Positions 29,251-39,304 of a stretch of DNA of 64,000 nt are shown in pieces. Under the pieces are notes generated by a model that saw nothing but the letters and a program-made list of their open reading frames with translations, did no database searches and was not told where the DNA came from. How positions within the stretch are numbered: the first letter of the stretch is position 1; each line of letters opens with the position of its first letter. Source of the stretch: Mycolicibacterium novocastrense (GTDB lineage Bacteria; Actinomycetota; Actinomycetes; Mycobacteriales; Mycobacteriaceae). The stretch spans positions 124,001 through 188,000 of the forward strand of contig NZ_BCTA01000026.1 in assembly GCF_001570485.1 (NCBI RefSeq). Reading direction: 5' to 3'. Made by a program: the position numbers and the translations under genes.

Positions 29251-29272
29251 TTTGCCCATTGCGCAGGGCAAA
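29251..29272. other. 7-bp hairpin upstream of mycP1
   Basis: TTTGCCC, an 8-base loop and GGGCAAA form a perfect inverted repeat about 70 bases upstream of mycP1. It could be an operator or a leader hairpin. Nothing in the sequence chooses between them. The remaining 29184-29381 gap shows no gene. Confidence 0.35.
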
Positions 29273-29381
29273 CGCTCACGTCACGCCGATGGGCCGATTG
29301 CACGCAGCCAATCTTAAGGGGACGTTCGGGGGAGTCATTCCACTAATCGGCGCTCCACGCCCGTCACCAGGGGGTGATTTT

Positions 29382-29783
29382 CTAGGTGACCGCGATGTCC
29401 AGACCGTCGACGTCGAGGGTGAGCGCCCCGGCCGGGTCGGCGCGGAACTTCCCGCTGCCCGCTGCCTCGGCCAGCCCGCCGGTGCCCGAGGCGATCCGCA
29501 CCTCCCCACTGGCCACACCGTCCCGGTAGGCGCCGTCGTGCAGCAACACCAGGCCGCCGGTTGCGCCCGCGATGGTCCCGGTGACGTGCTCGATGCCGAC
29601 GAACAACGCGCTCTTGTCCGGCGCGTAGGCCAACAGCCACTTGGTCGTCGACGTGCCCTGGATGTCGCCCTCGTAGCGTTTGGTGACCAGGGCCTCGGTG
29701 AGCTTGGTGGACTCGTCGCCGTCCTCGAACGGCGTCTCATCCCAGCTGGCGATCTGGAAGGTCGCCTCGATGTGTCTGCTCAT
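29382..29783 (-). CDS. DUF3224 protein
   Basis: I used the ATG at 29783 (133 residues), which matches the usual family length; a GTG 21 bases upstream is also in frame. The chain shows the DUF3224 pattern: an N-terminal strand (I-E-A-T-F-Q-I-A-S-W-D-E), G-I-E-H-V-T-G near the middle, and a C-terminal G-S-G-x-F with L-D-V-D. The fold is a small beta-barrel of the AOC/DUF3224 type with no known reaction. It is monocistronic, transcribed away from the glycosyltransferase operon. Confidence 0.82.
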   Translation of the reverse strand: MSRHIEATFQIASWDETPFEDGDESTKLTEALVTKRYEGDIQGTSTTKWLLAYAPDKSALFVGIEHVTGTIAGATGGLVLLHDGAYRDGVASGEVRIASGTGGLAEAAGSGKFRADPAGALTLDVDGLDIAVT

Positions 29784-29875
29784 GACGGGCGGATACCCGG
29801 TCACCGGACCGTGGAACCGAGAGGCCGACGGGCAGCACCCCCGGCCACTGTGATAGTCAAGGCATCATGGCCGCG

Positions 29876-29904
29876 TTGCGTCCGCTAGCACGTCAAACTA
29901 TAGT
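29876..29904 (+). promoter_or_regulatory. SigA-type promoter of the glycosyltransferase operon
   Basis: TTGCGT (29876-29881), a 17-base spacer and TATAGT (29899-29904) form a good housekeeping promoter. Transcription would start near 29911, inside the adjacent operator, giving a leader of about 95 bases before the glycosyltransferase ATG. Confidence 0.6.
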
Positions 29905-29921
29905 CTGGACACATGTCCAGA
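29904..29921. promoter_or_regulatory. Operator TCTGGACA-CA-TGTCCAGA over the start of transcription
   Basis: Eight-base arms are separated by two bases. The central 12 bases (GGACACATGTCC) are the exact reverse complement of the core found just before the tetR gene (33739-33750). It overlaps the last base of the -10 element and the expected start site, which is a repressor position. The likely binder is the TetR protein at 33760. Confidence 0.65.
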
Positions 29922-30005
29922 AGGTTCGGAGTTGTTGCGTGACTCGATTTGTCCAGCTCACCGGCCCTGGATTCAGCCGCTTCTGCGCATCGTCTTGAGT
30001 TGAAC

Positions 30006-31241
30006 ATGCGCATCGCCCTTCTGTCGTACCGGAGCAAGACCCACTGTGGTGGGCAAGGCGTCTACGTCCGCTACCTGTCCCGCGGCCTTGCGGATCTGGG
30101 CCACGAGGTCGAGGTGTTCTCGGGTCAGCCCTATCCGGAGGAACTCGATCCGCGCGTCCGGCTGACCGAGGTGCCCAGCCTGGACCTCTACCGCGAACCC
30201 GACCCGTTCCGGGTCCCGTGGCCCAACGAGATCAAGACGTCGATCGATCTGCTCGAGCTGCTGACCACCTGGACGGCGGGCTTCCCCGAACCGCGCACCT
30301 TCAGCCTGCGCGCCGCACGGGTGCTCGCCGAGCGTCGCCACGAGTTCGACGTCGTGCACGACAACCAGTGCCTGGGAACCGGGCTGCGCAAGATCGCCGG
30401 GCTCGGCCTTCCGGTGGTCGCCACCGTGCATCACCCGATCACCCGCGACAAGGTGGTCGACGTAGCCGCCGCCAAGTGGTGGCGCAAACCGCTGGTCCGA
30501 CGGTGGTACGGCTTCGCCGAGATGCAGAAGGAAGTCGCCCGAGAGATCCCCGAACTGCTGACTGTGTCGTCGACCTCGGCGGCCGACATCGCCGAGGACT
30601 TCGGTGTCGCGCCCAGCCAACTGCACGTCGTGCCGCTGGGGGTGGACACCGCGATGTTCAAGCCCGCCGAGCGGCGGGTGCGCAACCGCATCATCGCGAT
30701 CGCCAGCGCCGACGTTCCGCTCAAGGGGGTTCGGCACCTGCTGCACGCGGTGGCCCGGCTGCGCGTGGAACGCGATCTCGAACTGCAACTGGTCGCCAAG
30801 CTCGAACCGAACGGTCCCACCGAGAAGCTGATCGCCGAGCTCGGCATCTCCGATATCGTGCACAGCTCGAGCGGGTTGTCCGACAGCGAACTGGCCGACC
30901 TGTTGGCCTCGGCCGAAGTGGCGTGCATCCCTTCGCTTTACGAAGGTTTCTCGTTGCCTGCGGTGGAGGCCATGGCCAGCGGCACGCCCATCGTGGCCAG
31001 CCGCGCCGGCGCCCTGCCCGAGGTGGTGGGCGCCGACGGGGATTGCGCCCGGCTGGTCAAGCCCGCCGACGTCGACGAATTGACCGCGGTGCTCGGCGAA
31101 CTGCTCGACTCGCCGCGTGAGCTGGCCCGCCTCGGCGCGAACGGCCGCAAGCGCGCGGTGGAGGTGTTCAGCTGGCAATCGGTTGCGGCGCAGACGGTTG
31201 CGGTCTACGAGAAGGCGCGTGAACGGGTGGGCGCATGCTGA
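30006..31241 (+). CDS. Glycosyltransferase family 4 (GT-B) protein
   Basis: I used the ATG at 30006; an upstream GTG/ATG extension lacks conserved character. The 411-residue product has a GT-B start (M-R-I-A-L-L-S-Y with G-G-Q-G-V-Y-V), V-P-L-G-V-D before the second domain, and the donor-site motif E-G-F-S-L-P-A-V-E (E-x7-E) of GT4 retaining enzymes. It should transfer a sugar from a nucleotide donor to a lipid, terpenoid or glycan acceptor. It is first in an operon with a methyltransferase (7-base overlap) and a cyclase-like protein. No signal peptide is seen, so it acts in the cytoplasm or on the inner membrane face. Confidence 0.9.
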   Translation: MRIALLSYRSKTHCGGQGVYVRYLSRGLADLGHEVEVFSGQPYPEELDPRVRLTEVPSLDLYREPDPFRVPWPNEIKTSIDLLELLTTWTAGFPEPRTFSLRAARVLAERRHEFDVVHDNQCLGTGLRKIAGLGLPVVATVHHPITRDKVVDVAAAKWWRKPLVRRWYGFAEMQKEVAREIPELLTVSSTSAADIAEDFGVAPSQLHVVPLGVDTAMFKPAERRVRNRIIAIASADVPLKGVRHLLHAVARLRVERDLELQLVAKLEPNGPTEKLIAELGISDIVHSSSGLSDSELADLLASAEVACIPSLYEGFSLPAVEAMASGTPIVASRAGALPEVVGADGDCARLVKPADVDELTAVLGELLDSPRELARLGANGRKRAVEVFSWQSVAAQTVAVYEKARERVGAC

Positions 31242-31966
31242 CGGTCGACTTCGACCTGCTCGGTGTCGGCGCGGGCACGAAGGTGATCGACGTGGGCTGC
31301 GGCGCGGGACGGCACAGCTTCGAGGCCTTCCGGCGCGGCGCGGACGTGGTCGCGTTCGACCAGAGCGCCGCCGACCTCAACGACGTCGACGAGATCCTGA
31401 CCGCCATGCGCGAACAGGGCGAGGCGCCGGTGACGGCCAAGGCCGAGGCGGTCAAGGGTGACGCGCTCGATCTGCCTTATGCCGACGGCACTTTCGACTG
31501 CGTGATCGCCTCGGAGATCCTCGAGCACGTGCCCGAGGACGAGAAGGCGATCGCCGAGCTGGTCCGGGTGCTCAAGCCCGGCGGAACGCTCGCCGTCACG
31601 GTGCCGCGGTGGCTGCCCGAGAAGCTCTGCTGGGTGTTGTCCGACGAATATCACGCCAACGAGGGCGGCCACGTGCGGATTTATCACGCCGACCGGTTGC
31701 GGGACAAGGTGCTCGCCCATGGCCTGCGGCTCGAGCACACGCATCATGCGCACGCACTGCACTCCCCGTACTGGTGGCTCAAATGCGCGGTGGGAACCGA
31801 GAATTCGGATCACCTGGCGGTAAAGGCGTACCACCGGATGCTGGTGTGGGACATGATGAGCCGTCCGTGGCTGACCAGGACGGCCGAGTCGCTGCTCAAC
31901 CCGCTGATCGGTAAGAGCGTCGCGTTGTACTTCACCAAACCGGTGGGCGCCGGTGCGAACGCCTGA
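31235..31966 (+). CDS. Class I SAM-dependent methyltransferase
   Basis: This 243-residue protein has the SAM-binding glycine motif V-I-D-V-G-C-G-A-G (about 17-25), an acidic second strand (V-V-A-F-D-Q-S), and I-A-S-E-I-L-E-H-V-P, typical of UbiE/UbiG-type enzymes. The methyl acceptor is unknown. Its start overlaps the glycosyltransferase gene by 7 bases and its end overlaps the next gene by 14, so the three are very likely one translationally coupled operon. The C-terminal half, with repeated His residues (H-T-H-H-A-H-A-L-H), is unusual. Confidence 0.88.
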   Translation: MLTVDFDLLGVGAGTKVIDVGCGAGRHSFEAFRRGADVVAFDQSAADLNDVDEILTAMREQGEAPVTAKAEAVKGDALDLPYADGTFDCVIASEILEHVPEDEKAIAELVRVLKPGGTLAVTVPRWLPEKLCWVLSDEYHANEGGHVRIYHADRLRDKVLAHGLRLEHTHHAHALHSPYWWLKCAVGTENSDHLAVKAYHRMLVWDMMSRPWLTRTAESLLNPLIGKSVALYFTKPVGAGANA

Positions 31967-33032
31967 GCTCCAAGGCGTCCCGGGCATCCCCGGGGTGCTG
32001 ACACCCGAACAGTGCCGCCAGACCGCGAAATCGATTGCCGCTACCCAGGAGTCCTCGGGTGCGCTGCCGTGGTTCGATGGTGGCCACACCGATCCGTGGG
32101 ATCACATCGAGAACGCGATGGCGCTGACCGTCGCCGGATTGCTGGAACCCGCCCGCGCGGCGTTCGAGTGGTCGCGCACCCACCAGCGCCCCGACGGATC
32201 GTGGCCCATTCAGTTGCGCAACGGCGTGATCGAAGACGCCAACAGCGACAGCAACTTCTGCGCCTACATCGCGACCGGCGTCTGGCACCACGTGCTGGTC
32301 ACCGGTGACCGGCGGTTCGCGGAGACGATGTGGCCGGTGGTCACCAAGGCGATCGACTTCGTACTCGGCATGCAGCTCAGTGGCGGTGAGATCGCCTGGG
32401 CGAGAAGCCCTTCGGCCATCGAATCCGAAGCCCTGCTGACGGGGTGCGCCAGCATCTATCACAGCATCCGATGTGCGCTCGCACTCGCTGACTACTTCGA
32501 CGACCCGCAGCCGGAATGGGAGGTCGCGGTCGGCCGGCTGGGCCATGCGATCGCCCATCATCCCGAGGCGTTCACGGTCAAGGACCGCTGGTCGATGGAG
32601 TGGTACTACCCGGTGCTCACCGGTGCGGTGCGCGGTGGCGCGGCCAGAGAGCGGATCGACGAGCGGTGGCACGACTTCGTCGTTCCCGGACTGGGTATCC
32701 GGTGCGTCGACGACCGGCCGTGGGTGACCGGCGCCGAAACCTGTGAGCTGGTACTGGCTTTGGATGCGATGGGCGATCCGGTGCGCGCCAGAGAGCAGTT
32801 CGCCGCGATGCACCATCTACGCGAGGACGACGGGTCGTACTGGACGGGTCTGGTGTTCGCTGACGGCAAGCGCTGGCCGGAGGAACGCACGACGTGGACC
32901 GGTGCGGCGATGATTCTGGCCGCCGACGCGCTGTCGTCGACATCGGCCGCTAGCGGGATCTTCCGCGGGACGGACCTTCCGCGCGGTCTCGAAGGCGAGT
33001 ACGACTGCGAGTGTGCGACCAGCGACCGCTAA
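31953..33032 (+). CDS. Terpene-cyclase/prenyltransferase-like alpha/alpha-barrel protein
   Basis: The GTG at 31953 starts inside the methyltransferase gene. The 359-residue product is rich in Trp and His, with repeated helical hairpins such as H-x-x-P-D-G-S-W-P (about 70) and D-D-G-S-Y-W-T-G near 290. This resembles the QW-type repeats of squalene/hopene cyclase-like or prenyltransferase beta-subunit folds. I do not see a clear D-x-D-D cyclase motif. It could act on a glycosylated lipid or simply be a glycoside-processing (alpha/alpha)6 barrel. Its stop abuts the convergent methyltransferase gene. Confidence 0.7.
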   Translation: MRTPELQGVPGIPGVLTPEQCRQTAKSIAATQESSGALPWFDGGHTDPWDHIENAMALTVAGLLEPARAAFEWSRTHQRPDGSWPIQLRNGVIEDANSDSNFCAYIATGVWHHVLVTGDRRFAETMWPVVTKAIDFVLGMQLSGGEIAWARSPSAIESEALLTGCASIYHSIRCALALADYFDDPQPEWEVAVGRLGHAIAHHPEAFTVKDRWSMEWYYPVLTGAVRGGAARERIDERWHDFVVPGLGIRCVDDRPWVTGAETCELVLALDAMGDPVRAREQFAAMHHLREDDGSYWTGLVFADGKRWPEERTTWTGAAMILAADALSSTSAASGIFRGTDLPRGLEGEYDCECATSDR

Positions 33033-34314
<1,282 letters not shown>

Positions 34315-34318
34315 AGCC

Positions 34319-34335
34319 GCTGAAGCCGCTTCAGC
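34319..34335. terminator. Short hairpin after tetR
   Basis: GCTGAAG-CCG-CTTCAGC forms a 7-bp stem with a 3-base loop directly after the tetR stop. No T-run follows, so if it terminates it is of the non-canonical type common in mycobacteria. Confidence 0.4.
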
Positions 34336-34420
34336 CGCTTGAGCGCCGAGACCCACGAAATGGCTGCTTTCGGTCGCCGATGGCGACCAGTTCGTCGGTT
34401 TCGGGGAACGGGCGGTGCCC

Positions 34421-35026
34421 TCAGCGCGAACCGAGGATCGCCACCGCCGCGGTGATGGCCGGCTCGATGATGCCGCGCAGATCGTGGCCGTCCTCGACGA
34501 AGAGCGCGGTCAGCTCCCGCAGGCCGCCCAGGATGATGAGCGCCAGGGGACGCGAAATCGGGGTCAGCTGGGCGCGTTGGAAGCCGGGGGTGCTGCTGAT
34601 GTCGACCAGCATGTCGGTGAAATGCTCCATGGCTTCCCGATGCAGCGGATGTGCGACGGCGCCGAGTGCGGGCGCCTCGCGGATCCACGCCAACGTGATG
34701 GCCGGTCGCGCCGCGATGTGGTCGACGTAAGCGGTTACCGCCGAGCGGATCTGGTCACGCCAGTCGGCATCGGGTTCCGCCGCTGCGCGGACGCCGGCGA
34801 TCATCGTCTCGTTGTTGCGCCGCAGCAGTTCGATGAGGCATTCCTCTTTGCTCGCGAACTGTTCGTAGAAGGTGCGCTTCGAGGTTTTCGCCTGCCGCAC
34901 GATATCGGCGACAGTGGTGTCGCGATAGCCGCGCTGCGTGATCGAGGCGGCCATGCCGTCGAGCAGGCGGTCGCGGAACGCGCCGTCGGTCGCGGTATGC
35001 GCGCCGTTGTCCAGCGCAGTGGTCAT
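34421..35026 (-). CDS. TetR-family regulator (Rv0135c-like)
   Basis: The ATG at 35026 has a strong GAGGAGGG ribosome site; the frame is open upstream across the P450 promoter region. The 201-residue product has a TetR HTH with T-V-A-D-I-V-R-Q-A-K-T-S-K-R-T-F-Y-E-Q-F (about 38-57). M. tuberculosis Rv0135c is divergent from cyp138 in the same way, so this protein probably controls the P450 pair. Candidate operators lie in the 100-base gap between them. Confidence 0.88.
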   Translation of the reverse strand: MTTALDNGAHTATDGAFRDRLLDGMAASITQRGYRDTTVADIVRQAKTSKRTFYEQFASKEECLIELLRRNNETMIAGVRAAAEPDADWRDQIRSAVTAYVDHIAARPAITLAWIREAPALGAVAHPLHREAMEHFTDMLVDISSTPGFQRAQLTPISRPLALIILGGLRELTALFVEDGHDLRGIIEPAITAAVAILGSR

Positions 35027-35056
35027 ACCGCCCTCCTCGACAGCCTTGCGTCTACT

Positions 35057-35105
35057 GGTACCAAACGGTACCGTACTACACGAACCTGCGGTACATCGTA
35101 GTACC
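35057..35105. promoter_or_regulatory. Palindrome cluster between tetR and the P450 genes
   Basis: Two GGTACC palindromes separated by AAAC (35057-35072) and an inverted repeat GGTAC-N6-GTACC (35090-35105) lie in the divergent gap. The repeated GGTAC/GTACC arms suggest two copies of one TetR operator. Confidence 0.5.
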
Positions 35106-35126
35106 GGGGAACCGGCTGGGAGCGTC

Positions 35127-36506
35127 ATGAGCGAAGCTTTGGTGGTCGACAAGCCCGCCCGCGCCGCGGTGCCGCCTGGCGCGGGCAACCTGCCGCCGAA
35201 GGTGCCGATTCCCAAGCCGCTGCTGGGCCTGGCCTTCGCGGTGTCCCGGCGCTGGACCGTCGCCCAGTTCGCCCGCCTCTACGGCCCGGTCTTCACGATG
35301 AACGTTCCGGTCTTCGGGCGCACGGTCGTCGTCGGCGACCCGCAGCTGGCCAAGCAGATGTTCATGGCCAACACCGACGACGTCGGCAACATCCAGCCCA
35401 ACCTGTCGCGGGTGCTCGGCCCGGGTTCGGTGTTCGCGCTCGACGGGTCCGAACACCGGCGCCGACGCCGATTGCTGACCCCGCCCTTCCACGGCAGGAG
35501 CGTCAAGAACTACGAGGCGATCTTCGAAGAGGAGACGCTGCGCGAATCAGCGAACTGGCCCGAGGGCCAGGCGTTTCCGGTTCTCGAACCGATGATGCGG
35601 ATCACCCTCAACGCGATCCTGCGGGCGGTGTTCGGCGCCGATGGAGAGCAACTGGACGATCTGCGGCGCATCATCCCGCCCTGGGTGACGCTCGGATCGC
35701 GGCTGGCGTCGTTGCCCGCGCCGTCGCGCACGTACGGCCGGTTCAGCCCGTGGGGGCGGCTGGCTGAGTACCGCAGACAGTACGACCGGGCCATCGACAA
35801 GCTGATCGACCGGGTGACGGCCGACCCCGGATTCGACGAGCGGACAGACGTTCTCGCGCTGCTGCTCGGCAGCACCTACGGGGACGGTACCGCGATGTCG
35901 CGCAAGGACATCGGCGACGAACTGCTGACCCTCCTGGCCGCCGGACACGAGACCACCGCCTCGACCCTGGCATGGGCGTTCGAGCGGATCACCCGCCACC
36001 CCGACGTCCTGGACAGGCTGGTGTCCGAGGCGCAGACCGACGACAACGACTACCGCCAGGCCGTCCTCGCCGAGGTGCAGCGGTCACGCACCGTGATCGA
36101 CTTCGCGGGCAGGCACGTCTACTCACCCACCTTCGAGCTGGGCGATTGGGTTGTGCCGCAGGGTCATACGATGCTGGCCAGCATCTCGCTGATGCACGAC
36201 AGGGCGGCCGAGTTTCCCGACCCCGAGCGCTTCGACCCGCGGCGCTTCCTCGACGAGCGGCCGCCCACCTTCGCCTTCATCCCGTTCGGCGGCGGCACCC
36301 GCAGGTGTGTCGGCGCCGTGTTCGCCAACGTCGAGATGGATGTGGTGCTGCGAACGATTCTGCGCCACTTCGTGATCGACACCACCGCGGCGCCCGCGGA
36401 GAAGACGCATTCGCGCGGCGTGGCCTACACCCCGAAGGACGGCGGCCGCATTGTGGTGCACCGCCGCAAGACACCGCTCGCGCAGGAGGAGCCGAGGAAC
36501 CGATGA
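35127..36506 (+). CDS. Cytochrome P450 (CYP138-like), copy 1
   Basis: I used the ATG at 35127; longer starts run into the divergent promoter region. The 459-residue enzyme has the I-helix A-G-H-E-T-T, a K-helix E-V-Q-R (ExxR), and the haem loop F-G-G-G-T-R-R-C with Cys394 as the ligand. It is a soluble class I-type P450 needing a ferredoxin and reductase, neither of which is encoded here. It resembles CYP138 (Rv0136) by sequence and by its divergent TetR neighbour. Substrate unknown. It overlaps copy 2 by 4 bases (ATGA). Confidence 0.92.
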   Translation: MSEALVVDKPARAAVPPGAGNLPPKVPIPKPLLGLAFAVSRRWTVAQFARLYGPVFTMNVPVFGRTVVVGDPQLAKQMFMANTDDVGNIQPNLSRVLGPGSVFALDGSEHRRRRRLLTPPFHGRSVKNYEAIFEEETLRESANWPEGQAFPVLEPMMRITLNAILRAVFGADGEQLDDLRRIIPPWVTLGSRLASLPAPSRTYGRFSPWGRLAEYRRQYDRAIDKLIDRVTADPGFDERTDVLALLLGSTYGDGTAMSRKDIGDELLTLLAAGHETTASTLAWAFERITRHPDVLDRLVSEAQTDDNDYRQAVLAEVQRSRTVIDFAGRHVYSPTFELGDWVVPQGHTMLASISLMHDRAAEFPDPERFDPRRFLDERPPTFAFIPFGGGTRRCVGAVFANVEMDVVLRTILRHFVIDTTAAPAEKTHSRGVAYTPKDGGRIVVHRRKTPLAQEEPRNR

Positions 36507-37834
36507 CGAACGCCACCGCCACCGATCAGCACGCCCCGGTCACGCCCGGCAAGTTGCCGCCGGCGGTACCGCTGCCCAAACCCGTTCAGATGGTGCTGAT
36601 GGCGGGATTTCGCCGCTGGTTCCTCGGGAAGGCGCTCAAGCGATACGGTCCGGTGTTCGCGATCAACGTGCCGTTCTTCGGCCGCAGCGTGGTGATCGCC
36701 GATCCCGCCCTGATCCGGACGGTGTATCTGGCGAGCACCGACGACCTGATCAACGTGCAGCCGAACCTGTCCCGGATCTTCGGCCCCGGTTCGGTGTTCG
36801 CGCTCGACGGCGCCGAGCACCGTAAGCGGCGCAAGCTGCTCGCACCGCCGTTTCACGGCCAGAGCATCAAGAACTACGAGAAGATCATCGAGGAGGAGAC
36901 GCTTCGCGAGACCGCGACCTGGCCCGAGGGCGTCGAGTTCGCGACGCTCGAACCGATGAACCGGATCACGCTGAATGTCATCCTGCGCACCGTGTTCGGC
37001 GCCGACGGGGCCGAACTGGACTATCTGCGCGAGATCATCCCGCCGTGGGCCAAGCTCGGTTCGCGCATGGCGACGTTGCCCGAACCGCCGTTCAAGACGG
37101 GCCCGTTCAGCCCCTGGGGGCGTTTGGAGACGTTTCGGCGCAACTTCGACCGCACCGTCTTCGCGCTGATCGAGAAGGCCGAGAAGGATCCCGCCCGCGA
37201 GGAGCGCACCGACATCCTGGCGCTGCTGCTGGGCAGCACCTACGAGGACGGCACCCCGATGTCGCACCAGGACATCTCCGACGAGCTGCTCACCCTCCTC
37301 GGCGCCGGCCACGAGACAACGGCGTCGACGCTCGGTTGGGCGTTCGAGCGCTTGCGCCGCCATCCGGCGGTGCTCGCCAAGCTGGTCGAGGAGAACGACG
37401 CCGGCGGCAACGAGTACCGCCAGGCCTTCATCAACGAGTTGCAGCGCAACCGGACCGTGATCGACTTCTCCGGACGCCACGTCCTGGCACCGCATTTCGA
37501 CGCCGGGCAGTGGCGCATCCCGCACGGTTACACCGTGATGGTCGCGCTGGCGAACATGCACGCCAATCCCGACGTGTTCCCTGACCCCGAACGTTTTGAC
37601 CCGGACCGGTTCCTGGGCAAGCGCCCGCCGACGGCATGGGTGCCGTTCGGCGGCGGCACCCGCCGCTGCATCGGCGCCGCGTTCGCCAACGTCGAGATGG
37701 ACGTCGTCCTGCGAACGGTGTTGCGCCACTTCGTGATCGAAGCCGATGACGCACCCGACGAGAAGGTGCACTTCCGCGGCATCGCGTTCACCCCGAAGGA
37801 CGGCGGGCGCGTCGTGGTGCGCCACCGCACCTAG
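36503..37834 (+). CDS. Cytochrome P450 (CYP138-like), copy 2
   Basis: The ATG at 36503 overlaps the stop of copy 1 and has AGGAGGAG upstream. The 443-residue enzyme has A-G-H-E-T-T in the I-helix, E-L-Q-R (ExxR) and F-G-G-G-T-R-R-C with Cys389. The two copies share most conserved blocks (for example Q-P-N-L-S-R, G-P-G-S-V-F-A-L-D-G and F-A-N-V-E-M-D-V-V-L-R), so they arose by tandem duplication. Length is close to CYP138 (441 residues). The pair is probably cotranscribed. Confidence 0.92.
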   Translation: MTNATATDQHAPVTPGKLPPAVPLPKPVQMVLMAGFRRWFLGKALKRYGPVFAINVPFFGRSVVIADPALIRTVYLASTDDLINVQPNLSRIFGPGSVFALDGAEHRKRRKLLAPPFHGQSIKNYEKIIEEETLRETATWPEGVEFATLEPMNRITLNVILRTVFGADGAELDYLREIIPPWAKLGSRMATLPEPPFKTGPFSPWGRLETFRRNFDRTVFALIEKAEKDPAREERTDILALLLGSTYEDGTPMSHQDISDELLTLLGAGHETTASTLGWAFERLRRHPAVLAKLVEENDAGGNEYRQAFINELQRNRTVIDFSGRHVLAPHFDAGQWRIPHGYTVMVALANMHANPDVFPDPERFDPDRFLGKRPPTAWVPFGGGTRRCIGAAFANVEMDVVLRTVLRHFVIEADDAPDEKVHFRGIAFTPKDGGRVVVRHRT

Positions 37835-37838
37835 CGCG

Positions 37839-38354
37839 CTACTGGTTGGCCGTTTCGCGTTTGGGCAGTTTCCAGCCCGGGCGCGGGAAATGGCAGCTGT
37901 AGCCGCTCGGGTAGCGCTCCAGGTAATCCTGGTGTTCGGGTTCGGCCTCCCAGAAGTCGGATGCCGGGGTCACCTTGGTGACGACCTTGCCCGGCCACAG
38001 CCCCGAGGCGTCGACGTCGGCGATGGTGTCCAGCGCGACGCGCTTCTGCTCCTCGTCGAGGTAGAAGATCGCCGACCGGTAGCTGGTGCCGATGTCGTTG
38101 CCCTGGCGGTTCTTCGTGGTCGGATCGTGGATCTGGAAGAAGAACTCCAACAACGCGCGGTAGTCGGTCTGCGCCGGGTCGTAGACGATCTCGATCGACT
38201 CGGCGTGGCCGGGGTGATTGCGGTAGGTGGGGTTGGCGTTCTCGCCGCCGGTGTAGCCGACGCGCGTCGACACCACGCCCGGTTGCTTACGGATCAGATC
38301 CTGCATGCCCCAGAAGCAACCGCCCGCCAGGATCGCCCTCTTCACTTCGCTCAT
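37839..38354 (-). CDS. msrA: Peptide methionine-S-sulfoxide reductase MsrA
   Basis: This 171-residue protein has the MsrA catalytic motif G-G-C-F-W-G with Cys13, R-V-G-Y-T-G-G and the conserved G-H-A-E-S-I-E. It repairs S-epimer methionine sulfoxide in oxidised proteins using thioredoxin. Rv0137c is the M. tuberculosis homologue, also next to cyp138. Here it is the second gene of an operon with msrB, overlapping it by 4 bases (ATGA). Confidence 0.94.
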   Translation of the reverse strand: MSEVKRAILAGGCFWGMQDLIRKQPGVVSTRVGYTGGENANPTYRNHPGHAESIEIVYDPAQTDYRALLEFFFQIHDPTTKNRQGNDIGTSYRSAIFYLDEEQKRVALDTIADVDASGLWPGKVVTKVTPASDFWEAEPEHQDYLERYPSGYSCHFPRPGWKLPKRETANQ

Positions 38355-38812
38355 GCCTGCGCCTCCTCATTCACGAACAGCTTCTTGTAATCGCCGTACC
38401 CCTCGGCCTCGAGGTCGTCGAGGTGGATGAACCTCAGCGAAGCGGAGTTGATGCAGTAGCGCAACCCACCCGCTGAGCGGGGCCCGTCGGTGAAGACGTG
38501 GCCGAGGTGGCTGTCGCCGTGCGCCGAGCGCACCTCGGTGCGGATCATCAGGTGCGAGAAGTCGCGCTTCTCGACGACGTTGGTCGCTTCGATCGGCCGG
38601 GTGAAGCTGGGCCACCCCGTTCCGCTGTCGAACTTGTCCACCGATGCGAACAGCGGCTCGCCGGAGACCACGTCGACGTAGATGCCCGGCTCGTGGTTGT
38701 CCCAGTACTCGCCGGTGAACGGCCGCTCGGTGCCGTTGCGCTGCGTGACCTGGTACTGCTCCGGCGACAAGGCGTTCACCGCGGCCGGATTCTTGTGGTA
38801 TTGCTTTGCCAT
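38351..38812 (-). CDS. msrB: Peptide methionine-R-sulfoxide reductase MsrB, single-cysteine type
   Basis: I used the ATG at 38812. The 153-residue product has [10 protein letters not shown] (about 61-70), H-L-G-H-V-F-x-D-G and the catalytic Cys120 in R-Y-C-I-N-S. Cys120 is the only cysteine: the usual resolving cysteine (in F-D-S-G-C-G-W-P) is Thr, and no CxxC zinc pairs exist. It should reduce R-methionine sulfoxide but must be recycled without an internal disulfide. It is encoded upstream of msrA with overlapping start and stop. Confidence 0.93.
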   Translation of the reverse strand: MAKQYHKNPAAVNALSPEQYQVTQRNGTERPFTGEYWDNHEPGIYVDVVSGEPLFASVDKFDSGTGWPSFTRPIEATNVVEKRDFSHLMIRTEVRSAHGDSHLGHVFTDGPRSAGGLRYCINSASLRFIHLDDLEAEGYGDYKKLFVNEEAQA

Positions 38813-38871
38813 AGTGCCTGTATAACCGCCGAACCGACCGCCGTGTTCCGGCCGCTGATTACGGTTGTGTG

Positions 38872-39285
38872 ATGCGCACACTCCTCGCCGTGATGGCCGC
38901 TGTGCTGGCCGTGTGGGCGGCCCCGGCGGTGTCGGCGCAGACGGCTGTGCTGCCCGAGCGGCAGGGCTATCCGGGCCTGCTGTTCATCGACAATCCCGCG
39001 ATCGTCGACCCGCATCCGATGCACGCCGAATCGTTCAATCGCGTCGCCGGGGACCGCGCCGTCGGGGTGCACTTCACCACCGGCACCCCACAGTGCTACG
39101 GCGTGCACGCGACGGTGCAGGAGACGTCCGAGACCGTCACCGTCGAACTTCTCGGCGGCACACTCCCCGAAGCCGTGGACCGGCCCTGCATCCTGATCGC
39201 GGTGGCGGGGATCCTCGACGTCCCGCTGCAGAATCCGCTGGGCAGCCGCCAGGTGCTCACCGCGCTCCCTCGACAAGCTCGGTAG
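38872..39285 (+). CDS. Small secreted protein with two cysteines
   Basis: I used the ATG at 38872; a GTG one codon upstream is equally in frame. The 137-residue product has a clear signal peptide (hydrophobic 4-16, cleavage likely after A-V-S-A) and two cysteines about 29 residues apart that could form a disulfide. I do not recognise the family. It is divergent from msrB. Its stop overlaps a KstR-type palindrome that precedes the next gene. Confidence 0.7.
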   Translation: MRTLLAVMAAVLAVWAAPAVSAQTAVLPERQGYPGLLFIDNPAIVDPHPMHAESFNRVAGDRAVGVHFTTGTPQCYGVHATVQETSETVTVELLGGTLPEAVDRPCILIAVAGILDVPLQNPLGSRQVLTALPRQAR

Positions 39286-39296
39286 AACGTGTTCTA
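39283..39296. promoter_or_regulatory. KstR-type palindrome before the SnoaL/epimerase genes
   Basis: TAGAACGTGTTCTA matches TnnAACnnGTTnnA and is symmetrical except for its two central bases. It lies 8 bases before the SnoaL-like gene. It is nearly identical to the site before the alcohol dehydrogenase at 19365-19378. Confidence 0.55.
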
Positions 39297-39304
39297 GTTC
39301 TGGT

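Noticed and set aside
29251..29272. Hairpin treated as a mycP1 terminator
   Set aside because: It lies upstream of the gene start with no T-run, so I list it only as an inverted repeat.
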